Source of the DNA: Piper betle
Taxonomy: Eukaryota > Streptophyta > Magnoliopsida > Piperales > Piperaceae
Direction: 5' to 3'
NCBI GenBank assembly: GCA_033002965.1
Contig: JAURVB010014527.1
Location: forward strand, 27,143-91,142
DNA length: 64,000 bases
A program made the position numbers and the translations under genes. Shown piece after piece: positions 35,371-46,373 of this stretch; position 1 is the stretch's first letter; each line of letters starts with the position of its first letter. The notes under the pieces were generated by a model. That model did no database searches, was not told the DNA's origin, and saw nothing but the letters and a program-made list of their open reading frames with translations.

Positions 35371-36618
35371 TGTAACAACCCGATTTCGGTTCACCTAAGA
35401 ACCGAATCAGAAGTGTTACGATCGAGTCGAGTCATGTTTAATATTGTTAGTCGGTAAGACTTGATCAATAAAATAGATCGAAACAACCCGCTTGGTGTCA
35501 TGAGAATGAAAAATATTGTTAAATATGCGTCAAAACACATCAAATATAAGTAAAAGTAAGAAAAGAAATAAATGTGTTAAGCTCAAGTGTGTAGCGTTTA
35601 TCTGCCCTTCTACCAAAGTCGACTCAGGATTTGCAAGACCTACATATATTATATGAAAATGTAAGTAACTAGTGTTACTAGTCGGAAAAATTACTAATAC
35701 AATCTGGCAAATGGGTATTCCGTTACCCACGAAAACTTGTGAAACTTTAAGATTGCCTCACACTGGGCAGTAAGCAAACATACTTAAGCAAGTGCTGGCT
35801 TGCATACACAGCTAATATTGATATTCATACATACAATGCTTACTCCATAAAAATGCACGTACTTATATAATATGCTTGGGGAAGAGGCTTGTATCATAAA
35901 GTTCTGGAGCTTAAGTTCGAAAACCAACAAGGGATCTTATCCTTATAGTTTTATTAAACATGTGTAGAAAACACGACTAAATGACCTGACATCGGAGGGA
36001 TCCGATAAATCACCGCCCATGCCGCCCTATGTATAAAATACGATTAAACTCGACAGGCAAGGAGTTAAGCAGAGTGGGAGAGTCTTAAGGACCTATGGTC
36101 CAAGCTCTAAGCATTTTTACACATCTACAGTGAGCTCGGACTCTGAGACCTACACCAGAACCACTGCTAAGCAAAATACTAATATCTCTATATGATGCAT
36201 GTTTTACTAATATGTCTATATGATGCATGTTTTATTAATATCTCTATATGATGCATGTTTATGGTATGCGCTCATATCATTAATACATCCTAATAAAGAA
36301 AATAATGCTAACAAGGCTCTAACTAAACACCTTCCATGCAAATCAAGACATAATAATAATAAATAAACAATAAATACACACAAAGATGATTAGGTAAATA
36401 ACAAATACATGAACCTAAATAATACTCTAATCAAAAAATAATAATATAATTATACTATATAAATGCATGACTAAATACTAGTAAATATTATATATACTCG
36501 TGTTAGTAAACATATAAATAATTAAATAAACAAGCAAATAATTAATTAAATAAATCATAGATAAATAAATAAATAAATGACTAATATTAATTAATCATGA
36601 AAAATAATAATATAAATT
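35371..36618 (-). mobile_element. LTR end of the Tekay/Del-like family
   Basis: On plus it starts with TGTAACAACCCGATTTCGG, the inverted end of the LTR. It runs through landmarks shared with 42424-44400 (CTTGGTGTCATGAGAATG, ACCTACATATATTATAT, GGGATCCGATAAA, CTCTATATGATGCATG). A triplicated ctctatatgatgcatgttt unit lies at about 36183-36260. It ends abruptly at 36618 where the NAC-derived inverted duplication begins. Confidence 0.7.
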
Positions 36619-37778
36619 CAAAGAGCACAACATTGTCTTAAGCTATGTCTTAATATCTAATATGGAAATGGCTTTTCAACCATGCACAAAGAAAAAGTAC
36701 AATATATTTATATAATCTGTTGTCTTTTAATACTCCATACTTCTATACCAATACGACAAATATATATTTGACGTGTTGGTGCTAATATAAATTATTATTG
36801 CCTTGGTTTATAATGAACATAGGGGCAAGATATAAATATGCGCCGATGGATGAATGCTATTTGTTCACAGTAAAGACGAAAGAATTTTAGCCCGCCAGGA
36901 CGCAGTGATGCACGGAGGCCCGATAACACACAGGAGCTAGAACGGTGGGCGCCACGGCTGTTGGCAGTATAGGAGAGGATCGTGGGCCCTGATACGATTC
37001 AGAGAAGTGGTAGACGAGAGTGGTGAACAGCTTGTTGGCCACCTTGCTCCCTTGATGTACATTATAAAGAGAAGGGAAAAAAGATTTTGCTTCTAAATGT
37101 GACTTGAAATTAAAAAGGGAGGAAGAGAAAACTCAACAAAAGGCAAGAAAAAGAAAAGATCCTTTGGAAGAAAAGGAAAAGATTACGCATGACGAAGAGA
37201 AGACAAATTTCGGAGAAGTGAGTTCTTGCATGACACACTTTGTCTTCTCCTCGTCATGCATAACCTTTTCCTCTTCTTTCAAAGGAGGATCGTTTTACTT
37301 TTTCTTTCCTTTTCTTGAGTTTTATCTTCCTCCCCTTTTAATTTCAAGTTAGATTTCGGAGAAGCAAGATCTTTTTTCCCACTTTTTATAGTGTATTTCA
37401 AGGAACCAATGTGCTGTTTACCACTCTAGTCTTCCACTTTCTTCTACCCGGAGATCTTTCAATATCCAACGCTAGCACTGCTGCTTCTACTTATCCCTAA
37501 ATCACCGTCCTTTACTTTAGTCCTAACTGGGAAGAAATAGCAATCATCCATCGGCGCATTTTTATCACCTTCCCTAAGTTCATTATAAACCAAGGCACAT
37601 ATAATACATATTATCACCAGCACATCAAATACATATTTTTGGTATTGGTATAGAAACATGCACTATTAAAAAACAACATATTATATAAATATATTGTACC
37701 TTTTCTTTATGCGTGGTTGAAAAGTCATTTCACTATTAAATATTATGGCATGGCTTAAGACAATGTTGTACACTTTGA
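36619..37778. repeat. 1.16-kb inverted duplication derived from NAC gene sequence
   Basis: Left arm 36619-37207, right arm 37239-37778, loop of about 31 bases. Outer pairing runs from TCAAAG-GCACAACATTGTCTTAAG (left) to its complement at the right end, through the NAC intron and exon 2. Inner pairing is strongest at 37110-37207 against 37239-37340 (TCCTTTGGAAGAAAAGG and GACGAAGAGAAGACAAA have close complements). The left arm has about 110 unmatched bases at 36881-36992, and the right arm about 65 unmatched bases at 37446-37509. Both arms contain the ATGCGCCGATGGATGA exon segment, so a transcript through it would fold into a very long hairpin with NAC sequence in its stem. Confidence 0.85.
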
Positions 37779-38257
37779 CTGCATGTAGAGATCAATGTTT
37801 TCCCCTAGCTAGATCATAAATGGCAGCAATTTTTTAATCGAAGAAAAAGTTGAAATATGTACAACAATGAACAAATTATGCATTTTTTTTATTGTGAAGA
37901 GACATAAAGTTAAATTGTTATAAATGTTTGTATATAAGCACTCATGAATGTTAAATAAAAGCCTTTAGTATTATATATATTACCTATAAAGATCCATGGT
38001 TCCATATTGAAAACATCTCCATCTGCAATTGTGGTGCAAGGGTCGTTTCCATGTTTTAGGCACAAAAATTTCACGAACTCATAGATGGAAGGTCTGAACA
38101 TGTATTAAACCAGAATTGTTTGTTGGAAGCTCGGAGGTAACAGATTAATGTCAACATGAACATTATTCACTGCATGCATTATCTTCAATCCGGAGTCGTC
38201 CATATTGTAATTTGCCATATGCCTACACTTGATTTTGTGGGCAACCCATACTTGAAA
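37447..38257 (-). pseudogene. NAC-domain gene 5' fragment with two premature stops
   Basis: Exon 38257-37984 follows an intron AG and reads FQVWVAHKIKC, then MANYNMDDSG, INLLPPSF, a short in-frame insertion containing a TAA, and FRPSIYEFVKFLCLKHGND followed by ADGDVFNMEPW. These are NAC subdomains A and B. After an intron, exon 37573-37447 reads CYFFPVRTKVKDGDLGIS, then SASVGY, a TGA in place of the Trp of the GYWK motif, and KISG (subdomain C). NAC proteins are plant transcription factors that bind DNA through this domain. Two nonsense changes make it a pseudogene. Exon 2 lies inside the right arm of the inverted duplication. Confidence 0.7.
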
Positions 38258-38525
38258 CTGCAAAATGATATTGGACACCCAAAAAGGTCATTAAAAAACG
38301 TAAATATATATTGTACCAAAGTAATGCAAAATTGACAACAATACGTTAACATAAGAAAACGCATAACTACTTTACGCGCATGCATGCCTGGGAGAACTCT
38401 TTTCTTTCTTGTTAAAAAAAAGCAAGATGTATATGTACAATGTTTAAAATGAAAATTATCATATAATGGTACTACATCAGACATGATTTTAATAAATATG
38501 TAGTACTAGGTACAATAATGATGTA

Positions 38526-38740
38526 CCTTCGATCCTTTCATTTTGACCTCATACTCATCCATGAGCCAATGAGTCTTCTTATCAGCATCCTGGTGGCTTC
38601 TACCTTGCTGCGTGTAACAGTATGTAAAAGCTCGCCTCTCAGCAAGAACAACACCATCTTCATCGACAATTCTTTTCGGTACGTGGGTAGATTTCCAAGT
38701 GCCTACACTGGCACATCTATCGGCAATAGTTACCTTGGCT
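38526..38740 (-). pseudogene. NAC-domain fragment, subdomains D-E
   Basis: The minus strand reads ASVGTWKSTHVPKRIVDEDG, then VVLAERRAFTYCY, then KKTHWLMDEYEVKMKGSK. This corresponds to the C-terminal half of a NAC domain, ending at a possible GT donor. It lies upstream of the subdomain A-B fragment, so order D-E then A-B indicates the tail of one NAC domain followed by the head of another (tandem genes, or a tandem-NAC protein). The 5' side is cut off at 38768 by an LTR. Confidence 0.7.
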
Positions 38741-38768
38741 TACTTCAGCTTTCTTGACACAAAATAGT

Positions 38769-40276
38769 TGTAAAACCCCAACTTCGGGTAAGGGTTTTAT
38801 CCGCTTGTAGTTGGCCGGTTCAGATCAGTCTCGAGTCAGTTCAAGCGAGCTCGAGTTAGAATAATTTTAAGAATATGAGTATGAGGCCTAAATGACCATA
38901 TAAATATGTTATAGAAGTTAAATACGCCCGACATGTATATAATAGTTTCAGTTATGATATAGTGGAGTATGAGTTATCAGTGTATACATGAGGTATACAT
39001 ATGATTTTTAAGAGTTAGCCAAGATTTTAAGCTTAGATCTAGGCCGTTGCTAAATTTAGTACTTGTTTGCGATTTTTAGGGTATCTCATTACTTGCAGCA
39101 TAGGGATTTAGGACCATCGAATTGTGCCTTGTATGCCCAGCTCGATTGCATTTAGGCATTGATGCCCATTTACCCTTCTTCCCTCGATTCTCGCCTATAA
39201 AGTAAATTTTAGGACTCGTGTCAGTTTCGACTTCTGACGGTCTCGATCCAAGCTTTTCGTCCGTATGTATATCACATATACCCATATGTGGGTCCCACTA
39301 GAACACAAGTTGTTAGACATTTAGATCGTGCCATGTGGCAAGATCTGAACCGTCCATGTTAGCTGTAAAACCCTATTTTTGGGTTAGGGTTTTACTTGAT
39401 TTTAGTTTTTCCCTGTTCGGGTCAGTATCGAGTCGGTTCGAGTGAGTTTGATAGGGACTAATTTTAAGAATACGAGTATGAGGCCTAGATGGCCATATGA
39501 GCATCTTATAAAAGCTGAGTATATCCGAGATGCATATGATAGTTTCAGTTGTGATACTATATATAATGAGTTATCAATGTATATACGAGGTATAAATATG
39601 ATTTTTATGAGTTAGATAGGATTTTAGGCCTACATCTAGCCGTTGCAGCGTTTAGTATCTGTTTGGGATTTTCATGGTATCTCATTGCATGCATCATATG
39701 GATTTTGGACCATCGGATTGTGCCCCTGTGGGCCTAGCTCGATTGCATTTCGGGTTTCGAGGCTCATTTGATCTTCTTGCCAAGATTCGCACCTACAAAG
39801 TCACTATTAGGATTTAAGTCAGTTTTGACTTTGGACAAACTCAATCTGAGCTTTCTGTCCATATAGATATTGCATATACTCATAGGTGGGCCTCACTAGG
39901 CTATTTTTCATTCCCACGATCGCCAACGACGCTTACAAAGTCATTGCCAGTGACGATGATTTTCTGTTGGTTTTTGCCACCACCACTTATCAGGCCATTT
40001 TCTAGTGATGGCGACTGTCCTCCGGTGAGACCGACTACCACAAAAACTTCATCTTACCAAAATCTTCATTTTGAGACCACCACCGACCACCAGTACGGCC
40101 ACGATCACCGCTGGCGACATCGCCGCACCCTGAGGCAATCCGTCCCCACAGCCTGCGGCGATCCATCCCCTTTTCCGGTTGTTTTCTGGCCAGCAAGTGG
40201 CCGAACTGCATTGACCACCACCACCAACATGCTCCTCATCGCATGGGCCATCGATCCCGACCGGCGGCGCACCAGT
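38769..40276 (+). mobile_element. two LTR starts of the Tekay/Del-like family in tandem
   Basis: First copy 38769-39363 begins TGTAAAACCCCAACTTCGG; second copy starts at 39364 with TGTAAAACCCTATTTTTGG. Both run through GGCCATAT, GAGTTATCA, CCATCGGATTG and ATAGGTGGG-type landmarks in plus orientation. The second continues through a GC-richer part (39903-40276, GCC/ACC-rich). They are opposite in orientation to the pieces at 31.6-35.2 kb. Confidence 0.65.
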
Positions 40277-40696
40277 TGTGACACCTCGATTTTAGTTCAC
40301 TTAAGAACCGAATCAGAAATATTGCGATTGAGTCTAGTCATGCAAGTTGTCGGTCGGTACGACTCGATTGATAAAACAGATCAAAACAACCTTCTTGGAG
40401 TCATGAGAATGGAAGACACCATTAAATACATGTCAAAACACATATAACATAAATAAAAGTAAGAAAGTAAATAACTGTGTTGAACTCAAGTGTGTGTAGC
40501 GTTCATTTGTCCTCCCACCAAAGTTGACTCAAGATTGCCAAAACCTACATATATTATATAGAAAAATGAGTAACGAATGTTACTGGTCGGAAAATAACTA
40601 ATACAAATTGGCAAATGGGTATTCCATTACCCACAAAAACTTATGAAACTTCAAGATTGACTCACACTAGGCGGTAAGCAAACATACTTAATTTTT
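40277..40696 (-). mobile_element. LTR end fragment of the Tekay/Del-like family
   Basis: On plus it starts TGTGACACCTCGATTTTAG and matches 42424-42840 and 35371-35790 (GTCATGAGAATG, GGCAAATGGGTATTCC, GTAAGCAAACATACTTAA). It is broken off at about 40696. Confidence 0.7.
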
Positions 40697-40760
40697 TGAC
40701 TACAACTGCCCTCGATGTAAGGTGGTCAAATCTTTACTCAGGCCGATCAGGTGCATAATA

Positions 40761-40763
<3 letters not shown>

Positions 40764-40811
<48 letters not shown>
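40764..40811. repeat. (AT)n microsatellite
   Basis: About 24 uninterrupted AT dinucleotides. Likely length-variable between individuals. Confidence 0.95.
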
Positions 40812-40813
<2 letters not shown>

Positions 40814-42418
40814 CAAGTAATTATATGAAACTAGATAGTTTGCAAGTGAACCTGCAACCATAACTGACAATCTTAATTTGATAAGGTAAAATTATACATA
40901 AATATAATTTTATAGCCAAAGGACGCATGCAATACCATGACTAAAACTGGACACAACAGTCCATAGAGCACTTCAAATATTAGAGATTTAAATTTACCAA
41001 GATTAACTTGAAAACAAATAAGGTAATTAATTATCCACATCACTTAATTATTTAATTTCAACAAAATAAGTAAAAAATTAAACTATTTAGAATCAAAAGA
41101 ACATAATGAGTTTTTCATTAGGCAAAATAATGTATAATTACCCACTTGAAAAAAATTCATTTAATCATAGATGCAACATAAACATAGAAATACTATTAAT
41201 ATGATTCCTAAGTAAGACAATTATTTCACCGAAAAAACTAAATATTAAGTGTCATCTCAACAATTCGAATTTTTAAATTTAGATTTTTATTTTGTATCAC
41301 TCATTAAATAATAACCTATGAAGCAATAATTATTTACACAATTAATAATAACTTGGATAAAATTTTTTAAATTCTAATATTTCTAAAACATTATCCAATC
41401 GACATATCAGACTACATTATTTAATATCACTTAGATTGATATTTCAGATACTACTAGTAAAAAAATTTAATTGCTTAACCCGTTAATGGTTTGAAAATTA
41501 TTTATTTCAAGTGTGTTATTAAGGTTCAACACATGTAATTGCCGCAATCTAATTTTTAATAACTCATATTAGAAACCTAAATTGAACAATTATTAAAATA
41601 ATCAAGTTTATATATTTCGTGTTTAATTTGTAAGTCTTCAATATAATTATATTATAATTGACGTGTTATTAACTAGTATTAAATTGATGATAAAGGTGAA
41701 AATTTTACTTCATTAATCACTTATAATCCATCATATTTACTCATAAACTTATATTGCATGAATCGATTATCAATAACTAATCAATATAATAATATGAAAC
41801 TATTTTTGGATTAATACTGATCTGTTTAACAGGCGTAAACTAGTTATTAATTTAATCATTATACTCACGTTTACGTATTAACTACTCAGATAAGCAAAGA
41901 TCATTATCTTTATAATTTAAATTAAGCATAACGGTTTTATAAATAATTTAAAATATAAATAAATAATTAATTGATAATAACAATTTATATACAACATATA
42001 TAAATCATAAATTTATTTGCACATATATTGACACACACAAATAACATAAAATAATTATATTACTCATTTAGGATTTAGTACAATAATTAATTAATTGAGC
42101 AAACAATAACCCATATTCAATATAATACCAATATTAACATGAATCATGGATTAACTCTTATAATGCTTGTCATAGTACAAAACATTAATAATGCTAATAT
42201 TGATTAATACAAATAAGGACGTTAATCATATTACTAATAAATACTAAGTATAGTAATTCATTTAAGTCACAAAATAGCAACAAGCTGAAAAAGTAAAAAA
42301 CTAAGAAGGAAAATAGATATGACCTCTCACTCAAACATTTATGCAACGAGGTACAAGGATAAGAAATCATGTACCTACATGACAAACATGGACATTGAAC
42401 AAAAGGAAATCGAGCATA
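40812..42418. other. AT-rich sequence of unknown origin
   Basis: About 80% A+T with no coding potential. No clear repeat of the neighbouring LTR family is recognised. It may be old intergenic DNA split by insertions or an LTR middle region too diverged to identify. Confidence 0.35.
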
Positions 42419-42423
42419 TCTTC

Positions 42424-45400
42424 TGTAACACCCTAATTTTGGTTCTTAAGAACTAAATCAAAAATGTTACAATCGAGTTGAGTCATGTTTAAAGTTAGTG
42501 GTCGGTACGACTCGATCGATGAAATAGAACGAAACAACTCTCTTGGTGTCATGAGAATTTAAGATATTATTAAATACATGTCAAAATACATCAAATATAA
42601 ATAAAAGTAAGAAAGCAAATAACTACACTGAGTTCTAATGTATGGAGCATTTATCTGTCCTCCCACCAAAGTTGACTCAAGATTGCAAGACCTACATATA
42701 TTATATGAAAAACGTTAGTAACAAATGTTACTTGTCCGAAAAATAACTAATATAAACTAGCAAATGGGTATTCCATTACTCACGAAAACTTATTAAACTT
42801 CAAGGTTGTCTCACACTGGATGGTAAGCAAACATACTTAAGCAATTGTCGGCTTGCATGCACGGCTCATAATCACATTCATACATACAACACTTACGCCC
42901 TCACATCTTCCATATCACCCACCATAGTACTCGAATCATAAAATGAATGGTTAAGTTTGTACCACAAATTTCAGAAATGAGCCGCATTACGCATTACCCT
43001 CATACACTGCACCACCTCACGGTTTAAATGAGTATTAGTGTGATCCATAAATATCTTCATACCACTCATTCTCTTATTCGTGAAATCCGTAAAAATACAC
43101 GTATTTATATAATAGGATCAGGGAAGAGGCTTGTATCATATATTTCTAAAGTTTCAGTCATAGTTGCCGAAATTGGCCGATTCCGAGTGGAATCGGCCAA
43201 TTCGAATCGGATTGGCAGCGTGCCGATCCGATTTTGGGGCCGAATCAGTCGGCCCCGAATCGAAGCAGAACTCGCCCGATTCATCCCGATTCCAGCCGAG
43301 TTGACTCCGATTCAGAATCGGGGTGAATCAGGAAGAATCGATTTTTTGGTAAATTACTAAAATACCCTAGGTATAATATTTATTAAATTATTTAAGCATG
43401 GGTAAAATGGTAATTTTGATTTTAAAAACCTAAAATTAACCCGCTCCCCCCACACCGCCGCTGCTCGTCTGCCCTCTGCCGCCCCGTTTCCGCCCTCCGC
43501 CGTGCGTCCCCGACTCCGGGCTCGCCACCGACTAGGCTGCCGACCTTGCAACGTCGCCGCCGACATGTGGCCGGACTGAATCGGCTCTGTGACGCATGAA
43601 TCGTCGCCGACTCCGGGCCGCCGACTGTTCCTCCGATCGGGCCCGCAACCGGGCCTCCAATGTGTGGCCGGCCGACAGTGCAGTGGCCACGACACTCGCC
43701 ACCGACCGGGCCTCGGCGGCGGGGGGTAAAGAGTGGAGGGTGGCATTCTCGTAATTAAAAGTTGACTCGAGTCTAACTTGAGTGAAAAATAATAATTAAT
43801 TCCAAATAATTTTAAAAAAATCTGAAAAAATATTTAAAAATATCATAAACTATAATACACAGAATAATATCAAAATAACATCAATACCTAATTTTAATAT
43901 ATTTATATTATGAATTGTCAAATTATTATATATGACCGATTAAACTAATTTTGACCGATTCAATTGAACTGATTCCTGTCCGATTTAGACCGATTCAGAT
44001 TCCGATTTATACAACCATGGTTTCAGTTCGAAAACTAACAAAGGATTTCATCCTTGTAGTTTGATTAAATATGCGTAGAAAACACAGCTAAATGGCCCGA
44101 CATCGAAGGGATCCGATAAAACTCTATTGATGTCGTCCTACGCATAAAACACGATCAAACTCTACACACAAGCATTCAAGTAGATAGGGAGAGTCCTATA
44201 GACCTGTGGTCCAAGCTCCATGCATATCTGTATATCTACAGCGAGCTCAGACTCCGAAACCTACATCGGAACCCACTACTAAGTAAAATACTAACATCTC
44301 TATATGATGCATGCTTGTGGTGTGTGCTCATATCATCAACACATCCTAATAAAGAAAACAGCGTTACAATTTAACACTTGGCACATAAATCGAGACATAA
44401 TATTAATAAATAACAAATAAATAATTAAACAAATAAATGCACCCATAGATAATTAGATAAACAATAAATACATGAACATAAATAATACTCTAATCATAAA
44501 ATAATAATACAATTATACTATATGAATACACGGTTAAACATGAGTAAATATCATATATACTCATGTTAGTAAAAATATAAATAATTAAATAAACAAAAAA
44601 ATAATTAATTAAATATATAAATATATAAATAAATAATATTAATTAATCATGAAGAATAATAATATAAATATCAAATATATGAGCATACGACTAAATATGT
44701 ATAAATAATAACATGAGTAAGAAAATAATTAATAATCAATCAATTAAGTAAATAACATAAGATAAGCATGAACAAAAATAATATTTTTAAATAAACACAT
44801 TATCAGTAATAATAATTAGTCACATAATCATTCATCATAGTTAACAAATATATAAACAACAAGAAATGAATAATCATAAATAAATAAATACAATAATTAA
44901 TATTAATATTAATAATAAATACTCATAACATCCAAACATATTCAACAATGTGAATGTGCATCTAAACTAATATAGAAGTTCTTAAATTACTTAAAATAGT
45001 GCAAGAACCGATGAAAACGGTCTGAAATGAGCTGAACTAGACCGAACCAAGCTAAACCAGACCAAATCAAATGGGCTAAACCAACCCGGTCTGGAAAATG
45101 GGTTGGGTTTGCTGGGCAGACCTGGCTAGATGGGTAGACTCAGATATGGACCTGCGGCTGGCGGACTGGAGCAAGTCAGGCGGACACGGGTGTGGACACG
45201 AGCAGGTGGACACGACCACGAATGTGAAGACGGGCAAACAGGCCAGACGGGGCAACAATTACCCGTCACCAAAAAATGTCAACGGCAATGCGGCTGGGGG
45301 TCACCGCGGCCGGAATTGATAAAGGGGGCAAAGGCGGAGCTGCTAGTGGCATCGATCGAAGGAGTTCGGCCACAAACTGGAGGAAAAACAACTAAAGATA

Positions 45401-46368
45401 GGGCCGATCACTATTGGGTGTGGCAACGTCGCCGACAGCGATAGCAGCCGCGCGGTGAATGGTGTTGGTCCAAAACCATAGATCTCGATGAGGAGACGCC
45501 GTCAGGGTGGTCGGCTTCACCAGAGGACACTCGCCGGTGCCAGAAAATGGCCCGACCGAGTGACGGCGATGGCAAAACCGATTGTGAAAACATTGTCGCC
45601 AGCGGCAACTTTGGCGATGCTGGTGGCAATCGTGGGTACAAACTGATAGCCGGCTGTGAGATGGTCAACATCGTACCAATCCGGTGGCCGGGGATGAGGC
45701 AGAGATTTACTGGCGTCAAGTCAAAGTGGTGGCGGCGTAATGGTAGAAAATTTCAAAATCGAGGAAACTCCAGTGAAGATAAGGCTAAGTGTACGGCTCA
45801 GATCTTGCCACATTGCACAATCAAGACGTCCGACAACTCGTGGCCTAATGGGGTCCACCTATGGGTATGTACAATATACATATAGATAAAAAACTCAAAT
45901 CGAGACTGACCAAAGTCGAAACTGACTCGAATCCTAAAAGTGACTCTATAGGCGAGAATCGAGGCATGAAAGTTAAATGGGCATCGAATCAAGCTGGACC
46001 CACAAGAGCACAATCAAGTGATCTCAAAATTCCTATGCTACATGCAAATGAAACACCTAAAAAACCCTAAAAAATACTAAACGTTGCAATGGCATAGATC
46101 TAGGCCTAAAATCCAAGTTAACCCATAAAAATCATATATATACCTTGTATATATACAGATAACTCATGTTTTACTATATTATAATTGAAACTATCATATA
46201 CATATCAAGCATACTCAGTCTTCATAATATGTTCATATTGCCATCGAGGCCTCATACTCATATTTTTAAAATTGTTCTAGATCGAGTTCGATTGAACAAA
46301 CTCGAAATTGCCCAAACTGGACAAAACTAAAATCGGGTAAAACCCTAAACCAAAATTGGGGTTTTACA
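42424..46368 (-). mobile_element. nearly complete solo LTR, about 3.1 kb plus a nested hAT element
   Basis: On the minus strand it runs from TGTAAAACCCCAATTTTGG (46368) to CCAAAATTAGGGTGTTACA (42424), that is TG...CA with short inverted ends. Flanking 5-mers are TCTTC (42419-42423) and TCTTG (46369-46373), a 4/5 target duplication. No pol is attached, so it is a solo LTR left by recombination. Length without the nested element is about 3,076 bp, in the range of the long LTRs of Tekay/Del chromoviruses. It contains AT-rich AATAAATA tracts (44380-44900) and a GC-rich tract (45070-45720). Confidence 0.75.
43159..44019. mobile_element. non-autonomous hAT element with GC-rich interior, 861 bp
   Basis: An exact 8-bp duplication GTTTCAGT flanks it (43151-43158 and 44020-44027). 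Ends are CATAGTTGCCGAAATTGGCC and, inverted, CATGGTTGTATAAATCGGAA. Subterminal sequence is rich in CCGATTC/GAATCGG. 43440-43740 is GC-rich and open on the minus strand, but low in complexity and not recognised as a protein. Its left junction (GGAGGGTGGCATTCTCGTAA) resembles the arms of the 21-23 kb foldback. The homologous LTR piece near 35909-35916 lacks the insertion. Confidence 0.9.
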
Positions 46369-46373
46369 TCTTG

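Noticed and set aside
37096..37352. Charged Lys/Glu-rich plus-strand frame of 82 codons
   Set aside because: It runs through the inner stem and loop of the inverted duplication; the composition reflects purine-rich and pyrimidine-rich complementary arms.
39944..40447. 167-codon plus-strand frame
   Set aside because: Crosses the junction of two LTR fragments and matches no protein; non-coding LTR sequence.
43357..43746. 129-codon minus-strand frame inside the nested hAT element
   Set aside because: Low-complexity Pro/Arg-rich, no recognisable domain. Kept only as possible cargo in the findings.
42424..46368. DNA transposon with TIR TGTAAAACCC
   Set aside because: Ends are TG...CA, flanking match is 5 bp, and a related copy joins a gypsy pol 3' junction at 32946. 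A solo LTR explains all three facts better.
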